From: Verrucomicrobiota bacterium
GTDB lineage: Bacteria; Verrucomicrobiota; Verrucomicrobiia; Limisphaerales; JAHDYP01
Length of the DNA stretch: 61,239 bases
NCBI GenBank assembly: GCA_023383055.1
Contig: JAHDYP010000022.1
Span: forward strand, 1-61,239
Direction: 5' to 3'
Translations under genes and position numbers: made by a program
Shown here: positions 17,801 through 25,669 of the stretch, piece after piece
Layout of the letters: each line of letters begins with the position of its first letter
Numbering within the stretch: position 1 is the first letter of the stretch
The notes under the pieces: model-generated
Told to the model about the DNA's origin: nothing
What the model saw: the letters and a program-made list of their open reading frames with translations, nothing else
Database searches by the model: none

Positions 17801-18894
17801 TTGCCGAGTTGACACCCCCGTTGAACGGCCCCGCCGTGGCGCTCGACGGCACGGTGTTCTTGCACAACGAGAATGAACTCGCCGCCGTCCGCGCCGATGG
17901 TTCACTTCGATGGAAGCGCCCCTTGCCGGGAGGCGTGGCCGGGCCCATGACCGTCGGTTGGGATGGGGCCTTGTATGTTGCGCAGCAGGACCGGCTGACC
18001 GCGTTCGATCCCGATGGCACGCAACGTTGGCAGACAACTCTTCCGACCAGCCGCCCGTTGCACACCGTGTTGGGTGCCGATGACCTGCTCCGCTGCAAGG
18101 ACAACTCCGGAGTCACGGTGCGTCATACCGATGGCACTTACGTCCGCACCCTGCCCGGGGGCGGCCCCATGGCGCTGGCGCTCGACGGCTCGCTCTATTT
18201 CGGCCACGCCCTCCGCGTCCTCAGAGCCGTCGATCCGGGTGGCGCGATACGGTTAGAGTTCGGACCCATCGGGGGCGGGCGCACTCCGCCCGAGGACGGA
18301 CCGATCCTGGGCGAGGAGGGTGTCGTCTATGTCAGCCGAGCTCTGTCGTGGCCGGGCGACAGGACATATGCCATCAGCGGTCAAGGTGAGATGTTGTGGG
18401 AATACCCCATGCTCACCTCCGGGATGGTGGCCGACGATTCCGGCGGCGTGATCCTCGCCCGGACCAACCAGGTCACGGCGCTCCTTTCCGATGGGACTCT
18501 GCGCTGGGATTATCGGCTCGATGGAGTTCCGCCCTCGGCACCGTTGCTCACCGGCAAAAGCGTCCTCGGTTTCTCCGCCGGACGCCGCTTGATCGCGCTC
18601 CAGACCGCGCTGAGTCCCGCGGCCGGCGGTTGGCCGATGTGGCGCGCCGACGCACAGCGGAGCGGGCGAACGTCGGCATCGAGCCGGATGCTGGGCTGCC
18701 GAAGAACCGAGCACGGCGAGCTGGAGCTGTACTTCGCGGGAACCGCCGCGGCATCCTTCCGGGTCGAGCAGTCGTCAGATCTCGTCGAGTGGTCCATCGC
18801 CGCCGAGGGCGTGGCGGTTCCTGGCACGACCCGCGTGATCCTCCCGCTGCCGGATGAGCAACCGCGTCGTTTCTTCCGAGTACGGCGGGAATAA
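14857..18894 (+). CDS. Secreted PQQ-like beta-propeller protein with fibronectin type III-like domains
   Basis: A 1345-residue exported protein with a signal peptide ending near GLRADE. It contains three propeller regions built from PQQ/quinoprotein-like blades, recognisable by repeated units such as DGTAYF, LLWEQEAGALVTSSPAI, VAVDDRGATQWTSPL and DDQGAVAWSF. Two fibronectin type III-like insertions separate them: one near residues 390-490 (APTAVTAGEGFERG, YELWRGITPDEG, YHYRVRAGNGAG) and one near 840-930. The C-terminus is the verrucomicrobial module FRVEQSSDLVEWS ending RRFFRVRRE. The blades look structural, so a surface scaffold or carbohydrate-related role is more likely than a dehydrogenase. 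The start has a strong ribosome-binding site. Confidence 0.9.
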   Translation: MNASTSRRIALSWLSLFWLACLAQTGLRADEPSPEPGSVIWHLPLEGLASTIALGENGQLYTTVDDRLLALSAEGQLLWEHRSDGWPFGFSPMITDGGLVLVATEISWTSPGSFQVQAVSPDGQVAWELEEFALARIPAAMPGGDILLFSEPFGEPPQAHRFGAAGAQLWQQPISALNWFGSPSVRGDGVFFLPGGHCAGPDGSVIWDLYHGEACSPAAMGRDGTAYFSTVPGATAPTDRLIARATDGSIRWEYPAGSVASSPAIMPDDSVVFGTASGKMVRLDKDGALLWEQEAGALVTSSPAITADGLIWCGTEVGRFFALNGDDGTVRWDWALGASVHTSPAVGPDGRVYIAVAGAGVYAIQGAAGPAESAWPMYRHDAARRARNGVVLQVPGAPTAVTAGEGFERGAVAVSWPSVPGAEHYELWRGITPDEGAMSKLAERISGPTQFVDRTCEFEQPYHYRVRAGNGAGLSPLSDAVEGKQSTRRWVRTFESLPCTPPALGDDGLLRVILQGTGEPFVNRLAAVDADGAIRWEIEAGSVVSGPVLGRDGTAYFVTWEAVVAVDDRGATQWTSPLPAAASPPDFSPNALALTGDGELVVAARPNCLYWYRATGTWIRTTSTQVQSEPVVVVTEDGGVCVSGKPLNLSMFERNGLPRWHLTSQNARSMAGGPDGSIIAAGNGQLISKAPSGTLAWTWRYGQDHVQAFAPVIGPDGTIYVATPGTGLSAVSKDGLPLWTERIPQLSSSPALLEDGTLLVYRGNRLSAYGPDGAPLWEVSLPSTNPFVGSGSPIVAPDGTIYAVGGTNLLCLIGSSPLAAPGWPASRRDARQTGNLASPSPAPAALLNVSASEGTSVNQIRLSWAPNPDIAWVEVWRSPGDNLSAAVQIGVAAPGEFEYHDSGLHPGEICHYWLRARNDAGTNDFTETLRGYASADTRQLWVYEAATNLSAPALGLGDTMLVARADGVLLAIDDQGAVAWSFAELTPPLNGPAVALDGTVFLHNENELAAVRADGSLRWKRPLPGGVAGPMTVGWDGALYVAQQDRLTAFDPDGTQRWQTTLPTSRPLHTVLGADDLLRCKDNSGVTVRHTDGTYVRTLPGGGPMALALDGSLYFGHALRVLRAVDPGGAIRLEFGPIGGGRTPPEDGPILGEEGVVYVSRALSWPGDRTYAISGQGEMLWEYPMLTSGMVADDSGGVILARTNQVTALLSDGTLRWDYRLDGVPPSAPLLTGKSVLGFSAGRRLIALQTALSPAAGGWPMWRADAQRSGRTSASSRMLGCRRTEHGELELYFAGTAAASFRVEQSSDLVEWSIAAEGVAVPGTTRVILPLPDEQPRRFFRVRRE

Positions 18895-18896
18895 GG

Positions 18897-19130
18897 GCTG
18901 ACCAGCCACCGACCTTTCTGGCCGAGTCCGACGCCGCCAGCTGGGCCTGGCGTCGGGATTGCCTGCGGACTTTCCTCGAACGCGACATGCTGCCGCCGCA
19001 CCCAAAGCTGGGCGCGTCGTGGGAGGGTTTCGCGATAGAACAACATCTTGCGTTGACCGGCGAACGGAACGCCCCCGGAATGAGCAAGTCTCTGCACTTG
19101 GCCCTGGCACACGCCCAATCCCTCGTATGA
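18897..19130 (+). pseudogene. Remnant of an AAA ATPase/DUF4143 protein
   Basis: A frame without a start reads FLAESDAASWAWRRDCLRTFLERDM, then jumps to HPKLGASWEGFAIEQ and ends SLHLALAHAQSL-stop. These are separate conserved pieces of ATPases with a DUF4143 C-terminal domain: the segment before DIPQLG, the later HPK(L/V)GASWEGFA motif, and the end of the protein. The Walker-motif half and about 100 codons between the two pieces are missing. It abuts the stop of the propeller gene directly. It is non-functional and marks the left border of a decayed accessory region. Confidence 0.6.
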
Positions 19131-19279
19131 ACCTCAACCCCGGTCCGTGCTCACTCCGATCCCAAGCCGCTTGTCGCGGTCCGACCAAGCCAAGATAAGC
19201 TCTCCTCGGCGCCAGCCTCTTCTACCGGCCCTCCAGCCCGTGGACGGTTGGCCAGCAACCGCGCAGCGAGGGGGCATGA

Positions 19280-19843
19280 ATGCGCAGATTGGCGTCGTCG
19301 TGGTCGGAGATGGAACAGTGTTTCGCCAGCCCGGAGATTCAGCAGTGGGTGCGCGACTTGCAGGAGGAGTCGGCCATTGTGTTGAGCAACCAGAGCAAGG
19401 AACGCGCGCTGGTGGGCGAGGTCATCTCCACCGTGGCGCTGGCGGACCAGATCAGCCGGGAGTTCAATGTCAGCGCTCAGGGCATTGACATGGAGATCGA
19501 GTTCACCGACGACGCCCACGAGGCCACCGGCGCGAAGCTCTACCTGCAACTCAAGTCGGGTGAATCCTACCTGCGCGAGCGCAAGCGCGACGGCGCGGAA
19601 ATCTTCACGATCAAGGACGAGCGGCACGCCCGTTACTGGATGGCGCAGGCGTTCCCCGTGCTCCTGGTGATCCGGAATTCCGAGGGCGAAGTCCGCTGGA
19701 TGGAAGTGCGCGATTGGTTGAAGCGAGCGAGCGACAACGGCCAGAAGCCGGTGAAGCAAATCGTCTTCGCGGGCGAGCGGTTCGACGTCATGAGCGTGCG
19801 AAGGTGGCGGGAGAGGGTGTTGGGGGAGATTGCAAAGACGTAG
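19280..19843 (+). CDS. DUF4365-type PD-(D/E)XK-like protein, probably the C-terminal piece of a larger protein
   Basis: A 187-residue protein. Residues about 60-120 carry the DUF4365 pattern: FNVSAQGIDMEIEF, TGAKLYLQLKSGESY, matching a D-E-QxK nuclease-like core. FPVLLVIRNSEGEVRWMEVRDWL follows. The C-terminal half closely resembles the tail of large bacterial leucine-rich/GTPase (ROCO-like) or STAND-type proteins that end in this domain, from memory of such sequences. No such N-terminal region precedes it; instead there are ATPase remnants. It may therefore be truncated, with a spurious start at 19280. It may still fold as a nuclease-like domain. DUF4365 is common in defence islands. Confidence 0.6.
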   Translation: MRRLASSWSEMEQCFASPEIQQWVRDLQEESAIVLSNQSKERALVGEVISTVALADQISREFNVSAQGIDMEIEFTDDAHEATGAKLYLQLKSGESYLRERKRDGAEIFTIKDERHARYWMAQAFPVLLVIRNSEGEVRWMEVRDWLKRASDNGQKPVKQIVFAGERFDVMSVRRWRERVLGEIAKT

Positions 19844-20069
19844 CCGCCGGTGGTTGGGCTTCTGGCCGGGCCGGGCACGATCCAGCGGTGGACTTTGGCG
19901 GCTTTATCCTCCCACGACCTCAACCCACTCCCGTCGCCCTCATTCGTCCTGCCGGCACCATCTCCCATCCGATGGGCGAAGGGTATCCCGTGGGCAAGGG
20001 ACAGACTGCATCCGCGAGGACCGACCGAGTAGATGTGCCAGCCGGAGATTCGGATTTCACGGCGTTCAA

Positions 20070-20327
20070 GTGACTGCGGCGCGACTCGGATGTGGGGTGC
20101 CCGACAATGCAGCCTTGGAGCGACTCGGACTTCGTCCAGTCCGGGATGCCGGCAAGGTGTGCCTGTTGTCTGCGGCAGACGAGGGGATACTTCAAGAAAC
20201 CAGGATCGTAAACGGCCTGCCACTCGTGAGCGACGCCCAGAAATTCCTCGACCTTCAAAAGACTGGGCTGCGCGGTCCCGAGGCGGCGGCCGCGCTGCGG
20301 GATTGGGATGAGTTTTGCCGACCATGA
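20070..20327 (+). pseudogene. C-terminal remnant of an AbiEi-family type IV antitoxin-like gene
   Basis: The readable part is GLRPVRDAGKVCLLSAADEGIL, then ETRIVNGLPLVSDAQKFLDL and a RGPEAAAALR segment before the stop. This matches the C-terminal domain of AbiEi-like antitoxins, whose hallmark is V(V)SD-Q-YLDL followed by G-EAA. The N-terminal winged helix is absent and the frame upstream is not family-like. The stop overlaps an ATG (ATGA) that begins a 20-codon remnant, as expected of an antitoxin-toxin operon. Confidence 0.5.
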
Positions 20328-20386
20328 AGCTTCGCGCCTTCGCCCGCCGCCAGGCCTCGAAAGACGCCTTCGATATGTCCGGCTGA
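20324..20386 (+). pseudogene. Twenty-codon remnant of the gene downstream of the AbiEi-like antitoxin
   Basis: The frame MKLRAFARRQASKDAFDMSG starts in a 4-base ATGA overlap with the preceding stop. The R-x-x-KDAFD pattern resembles an internal motif of nucleotidyltransferase-like partner proteins found beside such antitoxins. It is too short to function and the family link is tentative. Confidence 0.25.
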
Positions 20387-20501
20387 ACTCCGCGGCCTTG
20401 CGCATACCGACGGGCCCGGCCGAGCCGGCGCCAGGGCGAAGACATCGAAGCGCCGACTTGCGCGCTTGCAATTTCAGACTACTGGGGGCTGAATCACCCG
20501 C

Positions 20502-21725
20502 ATGGCCAGGAGGTTGGCGGAGTTTGTGATTCGGGGCGAAATCGATAATCGCCGGAAAGGTGTGGTCCAGGGCATCATCTGGCTCGAGGGCCGCGATCAA
20601 CCCTTGATACTGGAGCTGGCCGGCAACGCGTGTGCCGACATTGCCGGATGCCTCCTGAAATTCACCAACCGATGTCCAGCCGTGCCGCTGCACAAGGAGC
20701 TTGAGATGAACCCGCGGCAAACGGGGCGAATCGGCGATCTGACGGCTTCACGCAGAATCCGCGTGCCCGAGTTTCCCGACGACAAACTTCACCTCATCGA
20801 GAAGCATGGGCAAGCGCCGCCGGAATCCCGGGCCAACGTCCTCTATCTGGAATGGTTCAGTGAAACCGACGGCCGCGTGGTGATCGAAAGCGCAGACTTG
20901 ACGCTTGAGCTCTCGCCGCCCGCCTGGCAACCCACGGCCGAGGATGAACAGCAGCGTCTGGCCGATGCGCAAGCAGCATGGAAAGGCTTTCTCGAACGCC
21001 TCGACGCCAGGGTGGAACGTCACCAGCGAGGCGCCAAAGACCCCGAAGAAGATTGGGACGAACTGGATTACGAACGGTTCTTCAGGATTTCCGACGCTCG
21101 CAATGACAAGTACGGCGAGTTGCTCGACAAATACGGGCACCCGGAGGAGGCGCACGAACTGATCGACCTGGAAATGGGCTGGAATCGCGAGTTGACCGCG
21201 GAAGAAGCCGAGGAGGACCAGCGCCGCATCGATGAAATCAATGCCGACTGCGAGGCGGCCCTTGACGAGCCGTTGCCCGAACCCGAGCCGCATCGCGAGG
21301 GGATCGATTGGATCCGCACCGCGGACGGCGACATTCGGCATCCGCTCCAGCATCGCTGCTTCGAGTCGGCCATGAAAGTCTGGCACCAGTGCGACGAGCT
21401 TGGGCTGTGCGATGCGGACGATGACGTGGCATTGTTCGCTTTCGAGTTTCAGCACACCGCAGTAAAGCTGGGTGGCGCGCTGAACGGCATTGCCGAAGGC
21501 CGCGACCCATTCGATCCCGCCTTTACCGTCGCCTCTCTGAAACGCGCGCTGGATCGTTTGCACCGGGCACAGGCGGCCCTGGAAACTGTGGCGGCGAAAC
21601 GCCGCCGTCCGGAAGATCAGGAACCGCTGCTGCCGAATTCCCTGGTTGTCGAAGCGCGGCGCGAGCTGTTCGCTGTGCGTGAAGGGATTCTCCAGTTGAT
21701 GCAGGAGCTCCGCGGGAAGGTTTGA
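20502..21725 (+). CDS. Conserved hypothetical acidic protein
   Basis: A 407-residue protein with no named domain that I recognise. Residues about 1-60 form a beta-rich segment (VIRGEIDNRRKGVVQGIIW). Residues 70-150 have IGDLTASRRIRVPEF and VLYLEWFSETDGRVVIE. Residues 150-260 are very acidic and probably coiled or helical (ERHQRGAKDPEEDWDELDYERF, TAEEAEEDQRRIDEI). The C-terminal 120 residues are helical with AFEFQHTAVKLGGALNG. There is no signal peptide or membrane segment, so it is probably cytosolic. It is intact, unlike its upstream neighbours. Codon use and length make it a real gene; function unknown. Confidence 0.75.
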   Translation: MARRLAEFVIRGEIDNRRKGVVQGIIWLEGRDQPLILELAGNACADIAGCLLKFTNRCPAVPLHKELEMNPRQTGRIGDLTASRRIRVPEFPDDKLHLIEKHGQAPPESRANVLYLEWFSETDGRVVIESADLTLELSPPAWQPTAEDEQQRLADAQAAWKGFLERLDARVERHQRGAKDPEEDWDELDYERFFRISDARNDKYGELLDKYGHPEEAHELIDLEMGWNRELTAEEAEEDQRRIDEINADCEAALDEPLPEPEPHREGIDWIRTADGDIRHPLQHRCFESAMKVWHQCDELGLCDADDDVALFAFEFQHTAVKLGGALNGIAEGRDPFDPAFTVASLKRALDRLHRAQAALETVAAKRRRPEDQEPLLPNSLVVEARRELFAVREGILQLMQELRGKV

Positions 21726-22009
21726 AACAGCCCGGCTGCGGTCTTGATGAACGGACGCACGTTCTCGGCGGCGAGAGTTGGACCACGTCGGTCGTGTCGG
21801 CCCAACGCCTGTTCGCCCGCAACCGATAAGGCATCCTGGTCCGCGTGGACCTGCCGTGAGCCGGCGTTACCGCCTCGGGTCTCGCCCGTCGATGCTCCTG
21901 AAGGGCTGACGGTTTTGGAGTCACGGCGGGCGCAACTGGGGTTCGGCGAGTCATGACTCCCTGCGATTTTCCGCTTCCCAGCCCGCGCGGGTGCGGTCAA
22001 AATCCCGCC

Positions 22010-23806
22010 ATGTTCACCACCCTGTTTCCCCGCTGCCTGGCCCTCTGCATGGCCGTAACATTCAGCATCGGAATGACCGCCCGTTTGCCGGCGAAAGATT
22101 ACCGGCAGGAGTCGGCGGCCGAGCGGGACGCCCGCATGGCGTGGTTCCGGGAGGCCCGTTTCGGCATGTTCATCCATTGGGGCGTCTATTCGGTGCCGGC
22201 CGGCGAATGGCAGGGAAACAAGAACTACGGGGAGTGGTTCATGGAGGAAACCAAGATGCCGGTGAGCGAATACGAAAAGTTCGCGGCGCGATTCAATCCG
22301 GTGAAGTTCGATGCCCGCGAGTGGGTGCGCATGGCCAAGCAAGCCGGCATGAAGTATATCGTCATCACCAGCAAACACCACGATGGCTTCGGCATGTTCC
22401 GATCCAAGCTGACGGACTGGGGCATCGCCGGCACGCCCTTTCCCCGTGATCCGCTCAAGGAACTCGCCGCCGCCTGCCAGGCGGAAGGTATCCGGCTCTG
22501 TTTCTATCACTCGATCATGGACTGGCATCATCCGGACTGGGGCACGCGCCGCGCGTGGAACGACCGGGCCCCGTCCACGCCCCCCGACATGGATCGTTAC
22601 GTGGCATTCATGAAAGGCCAACTCAAGGAACTCCTGACCGGTTACGGCCCCATCGGCATCGCCTGGTTCGACGGCGAGTGGGAGAGCCCATGGACCCATG
22701 AACGCGGGGTGGACCTCTATAACTTCGTGCGCGGCCTGCAGCCGGATATCATCGTGAACAACCGGGTGGGCAAAGGCCGCTCAGGCATGGCGGGCATGGA
22801 TCAAGGCCAGGGAGTGGGCGACTACGGCACCCCCGAACAGGAAATCCCCGCCACCGGCTTCGGCCCGGGTGTGGACTGGGAATCCTGCATGACCATGAAC
22901 AACCACTGGGGTTACAACCAACACGACCAGAACTGGAAATCGACCCAGACCCTCATTCGTAACCTCATCGACTGCGCCAGCAAAGGCGGCAACTACCTGC
23001 TCAACGTCGGCCCCACCAGCGAGGGCTTGTTCCCGCCAGCCAGCGTGCAGCGCCTGGCCGAGATCGGCGGCTGGATGAACGTCAACCGCGAGGCCATCTA
23101 CGGCACGACCGCCAGCCCGTTCCGCAAGCTGCGCTGGGGCAAGTGCACGCAGAAACCGGGCAAGCTATACCTGCACGTGTTCGATTGGCCCGCCGACGGC
23201 CGCCTGGCCGTGCCGCTCTCCAACCGGGTGAAGCAGGCCACCTTGCTCGCCAACCGCGCCACGCTCCGGACGCAGACATCCGCGGAAGGCCTGGTGATCC
23301 AGGTGCCGGCCACCGCTCCCGATCCTCATGCCAGCGTGGTGCTGCTGGAAATCGAAGGCGCTCCCCAGATCGTTCCCGGGGCGGACGCGATCCAGCAGGC
23401 GCCCGATGGCACGCTGACCTTGAAAGCCGGCGACGCCGAGTTGGTCGGGCATACGCTCCAACTCGAGACCAAGGCCGACGGCATTCCCAACATCGGACAC
23501 TGGACCGACACCCATGACTCCGTGCAGTGGCCGGTGGTGATCTCGCGCCCCGGTCGATACCGGGTCGAGGTCAGTTACGCCTGTGAACCCGGCAGCGAAG
23601 GCAGCGTCTGCGTGCTGACGCTGGGCGATCTCAAGATCGAAGCCACGGTCACCGCCACCGCGGGCTGGGGCGATTTCAGGACTGAGAAGGGCGGCGAGGT
23701 CGACCTCGAGCAAACCGGCCCGACTCTCATCACCCTCAAGGCCACGTCAAAGCCCGGCCTCGGAGTGGTCAACCTGCGGAGTATCACTTTCCGACCCGTG
23801 CCGTAA
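22010..23806 (+). CDS. Alpha-L-fucosidase, GH29, with C-terminal carbohydrate-binding-like domain
   Basis: A 598-residue secreted enzyme starting at MFTTLFPRC, with a signal peptide ending near ARLPAKD. The GH29 barrel spans about residues 40-375: FGMFIHWGVYSVPAGEW, KYIVITSKHHDGFGMF, and the nucleophile Asp221 in IGIAWFDGEW. GNYLLNVGPTSEG marks the barrel end. A beta domain follows, then a C-terminal carbohydrate-binding-like module (about 480-598, IGHWTDTHDSVQWPVVI). It hydrolyses terminal alpha-L-fucose from glycans in the periplasm or outside. The ATG at 22010 begins the signal peptide. A lipoprotein hydrolase starts six bases after its stop, so the two are probably one operon for glycan degradation. 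Confidence 0.95.
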   Translation: MFTTLFPRCLALCMAVTFSIGMTARLPAKDYRQESAAERDARMAWFREARFGMFIHWGVYSVPAGEWQGNKNYGEWFMEETKMPVSEYEKFAARFNPVKFDAREWVRMAKQAGMKYIVITSKHHDGFGMFRSKLTDWGIAGTPFPRDPLKELAAACQAEGIRLCFYHSIMDWHHPDWGTRRAWNDRAPSTPPDMDRYVAFMKGQLKELLTGYGPIGIAWFDGEWESPWTHERGVDLYNFVRGLQPDIIVNNRVGKGRSGMAGMDQGQGVGDYGTPEQEIPATGFGPGVDWESCMTMNNHWGYNQHDQNWKSTQTLIRNLIDCASKGGNYLLNVGPTSEGLFPPASVQRLAEIGGWMNVNREAIYGTTASPFRKLRWGKCTQKPGKLYLHVFDWPADGRLAVPLSNRVKQATLLANRATLRTQTSAEGLVIQVPATAPDPHASVVLLEIEGAPQIVPGADAIQQAPDGTLTLKAGDAELVGHTLQLETKADGIPNIGHWTDTHDSVQWPVVISRPGRYRVEVSYACEPGSEGSVCVLTLGDLKIEATVTATAGWGDFRTEKGGEVDLEQTGPTLITLKATSKPGLGVVNLRSITFRPVP

Positions 23807-23812
23807 ACCGGG

Positions 23813-24865
23813 GTGATACGATCGCGGATTATCCTGTGGCCGGCGTTGCTCGGCGTCATCATGATCTCCGCCGGCTGCGGAGGTTATGTCGCCCGCAGGA
23901 TGGTTCAGGCGCCCAATTCCTATCCCTCCTGGCTGGCGCCGGCCGCGCCCGTGGAGCTGGCCTTCAGCTCCCCGTTCCTCACCAACTTCACGCCTCAGGT
24001 TGTGGACGTCGGCCCGCCTCCCGCCCAAATCCACTATCGCATCGTGGACCCCGCCGATTACCAACTGGAGGTCACCACCACGAACTGGACGCGCCGGGCT
24101 CGAACCCATTTCAAGTTCTCCTTCAAGGCCAACATTCCTGGCAAACCCATCCCCTGGACAACGACCCCGCGCGGCACGGTCGTTCTCCTGCACGGGTACG
24201 GACTCGCGCAGTATTCCACCGTTCCCTGGGCTCTGCGGCTGGCCGAGGAAGGTTGGCGTTGCGTGCTCGTCGATCTCCGCGGCCACGGCGCTTCCACCGG
24301 CGCGCGTGTCCATTTCGGGTTGATCGAGACCAACGATCTCTCGCAGTTATTGAATGTCCTGGCGCGCGACCAACAACTGGTGGAACCGGTAGCTGTGATG
24401 GGTGACTCCTACGGCGCGGCGCTCGCGCTCCGCTGGCAATCGGTCGAACCACGCGTCGGCCCGATCATCGCCATCGCCCCCTACGCGCGGCTTTCCACCG
24501 CCGTCCTGAACATCCGACGCGAGTACGCCGCCTGGTTCCCCAGAGTGTTCATCCAGGCGGGACTCCGAAAACTGCCGCGACTTCTCGAGGTCGACCCCGA
24601 CGAATTGGACACCTTGACCGTGCTCGACCGGCATCCGGTCGACGCCCTGTTCGTGGCCGGGGCGGGCGATCGCATCTCCCCGGTGGCGGACGTTCGACTG
24701 GTATGGGAGCAGGCCGGTGCCGGCAGCCGGTTCCTCGAGATCCCCGGCGCCACCCACGAAGCGCTCCCTTACTTCTTCGACGACCTCGTGGTGCCGGTGC
24801 TCGAATGGCTCGACGGTGGAGGTGGGGGCTACACCCAGACCCGATCCGCTCGCGGCACTCCTTGA
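23813..24865 (+). CDS. Alpha/beta hydrolase lipoprotein
   Basis: A 350-residue serine hydrolase starting with GTG six bases after the fucosidase stop. The lipobox ISAGC places the lipidated Cys at residue 22. The oxyanion region is VVLLHGYGLAQYS, the nucleophile Ser199 is in GDSYGAALAL, an acid lies in the LFVAGAGDRISPVADVR strand, and the catalytic His is in GATHEALPYF. The DLRGHGAS motif is typical of the family. Acyl-ester cleavage is expected, but the substrate is unknown. Co-transcription with GH29 suggests deacetylation or de-esterification of a fucosylated glycan (inference). Confidence 0.88.
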   Translation: MIRSRIILWPALLGVIMISAGCGGYVARRMVQAPNSYPSWLAPAAPVELAFSSPFLTNFTPQVVDVGPPPAQIHYRIVDPADYQLEVTTTNWTRRARTHFKFSFKANIPGKPIPWTTTPRGTVVLLHGYGLAQYSTVPWALRLAEEGWRCVLVDLRGHGASTGARVHFGLIETNDLSQLLNVLARDQQLVEPVAVMGDSYGAALALRWQSVEPRVGPIIAIAPYARLSTAVLNIRREYAAWFPRVFIQAGLRKLPRLLEVDPDELDTLTVLDRHPVDALFVAGAGDRISPVADVRLVWEQAGAGSRFLEIPGATHEALPYFFDDLVVPVLEWLDGGGGGYTQTRSARGTP

Positions 24866-24887
24866 GCCGTGCCTCCGGAAGCGCGGG

Positions 24888-25004
24888 AAGGAAGACATCA
24901 AGCATCTGCCGCCCGAGCAGATCGCTGAAAGCATCCTTGGTAAAGAGCGCCAGATTGCCGAGATTCCCGGCAATATCAAAGGCCTTCTGGCTCCGACCCA
25001 ATGA
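24888..25004 (+). pseudogene. Extra HsdM C-terminal tail fragment
   Basis: About 38 codons read RGKEDIKHLPPEQIAESIL and then QIAEIPGNIKGLLAP before a stop. The same tail occurs in the hsdM remnant at 26171-26290 (RGKEDITHLPPEQLAADIL, RIAEIMGNIQKLLAG), clearly homologous but not identical. The rest of this methyltransferase copy is absent. Its stop overlaps the hicB start as ATGA, so translational coupling of hicB to an ancestral hsdM is preserved. It indicates two HsdM-type genes once lay here. Confidence 0.7.
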
Positions 25005-25207
25005 ACGAACTCATCTTTCTGATCGAAGAAGCCCCGGAAGGTGGTTACACCGCGCGCGCCTTGGGTCATTCGATTTTCACGGAAGCGGAATCCATCGACG
25101 CGCTGCGCCACCAGGTTCGGGACGCGGTGAAGTGCCATTTCGATGAAGGCAAGGCGCCGAAGGTGATTCGCCTGCACTTCGTACGCGAAGAGGTCATTTC
25201 CGCCTGA
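25001..25207 (+). CDS. HicB-like small antitoxin
   Basis: A 68-residue protein of the small HicB-like class: FLIEEAPEGGYTARALGHSIFTEAESIDALRHQ in parts, then VRDAVKCHFDEG. This is the HicB partial RNase H-like fold without a C-terminal DNA-binding domain. Such proteins sit directly upstream of HicA toxins, as here, where a hicA-like frame begins 27 bases downstream. It starts in a 4-base overlap with the hsdM tail fragment. It is expected to bind and neutralise the HicA mRNA interferase. Confidence 0.75.
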   Translation: MNELIFLIEEAPEGGYTARALGHSIFTEAESIDALRHQVRDAVKCHFDEGKAPKVIRLHFVREEVISA

Positions 25208-25234
25208 CCGGGTTGACTTCGCTCCTGGAGTGGA

Positions 25235-25669
25235 ATGAAACTGCCAAGAGACATTTCCGGGGCCGAACTGGGGCGAGCCCTCAAGACACTTGGGTGTCAA
25301 ATCACCCGCCAAACTGGCAGCCACCTGCGGCTGACCACCTCCGAGCGCGGCCAGCATCACGTCACCATTCCCAGCCACGATCCAATCAAAGTGGGAACAT
25401 TGGCGGCCATTCTCGGCGACGTAGCGGCACACTTCGATCACCGGCGACGAATTGCTCGCCTTCATCAACAACGAGGAAACCACGCGTCCGGACGGCAAGC
25501 GCGGCGCCGGCCTGTTTCGTTACCTGCGCACGCTGACCAGTTCCAATGGCGACGACCGGCGCGAGGTGATCGCCACCGTGTTCAGGGGCGTCCAGAACCG
25601 GATGGTCAGCGGTTACCTGTTGCGCGACGTCATCAACAAGCTCAACGGCATCCAGGGCAATTTCCCTGA
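25235..25669 (+). CDS. HicA-like toxin whose 3' end is fused out of frame to hsdM sequence
   Basis: Residues 1-67 are a HicA mRNA interferase: LPRDISGAELGRALKTLGC, the family's glycine-flanked catalytic His in RQTGSHLRL, HHVTIPSHDPIKVGTLAAIL, and VAAHF. A normal HicA ends about 10 residues later. Here the frame runs on for about 78 residues (HRRRIARLHQQRG onward) that are hsdM DNA read in another frame. The junction near 25435 therefore looks like a deletion joining the hicA 3' end to an hsdM 5' region. The toxin core is complete and may be active, but the last native residues are lost. Which residues matter cannot be told from sequence. Confidence 0.6.
   Translation: MKLPRDISGAELGRALKTLGCQITRQTGSHLRLTTSERGQHHVTIPSHDPIKVGTLAAILGDVAAHFDHRRRIARLHQQRGNHASGRQARRRPVSLPAHADQFQWRRPARGDRHRVQGRPEPDGQRLPVARRHQQAQRHPGQFP

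Noticed and set aside
14857..18894. Quinoprotein dehydrogenase
   Set aside because: Propeller blades are PQQ-like in shape, but no PQQ-binding or cytochrome motifs are visible and two fibronectin-like domains interrupt them.
21726..22009. Gene upstream of the fucosidase
   Set aside because: Open frames on both strands are short or Arg/Pro-rich without family features.
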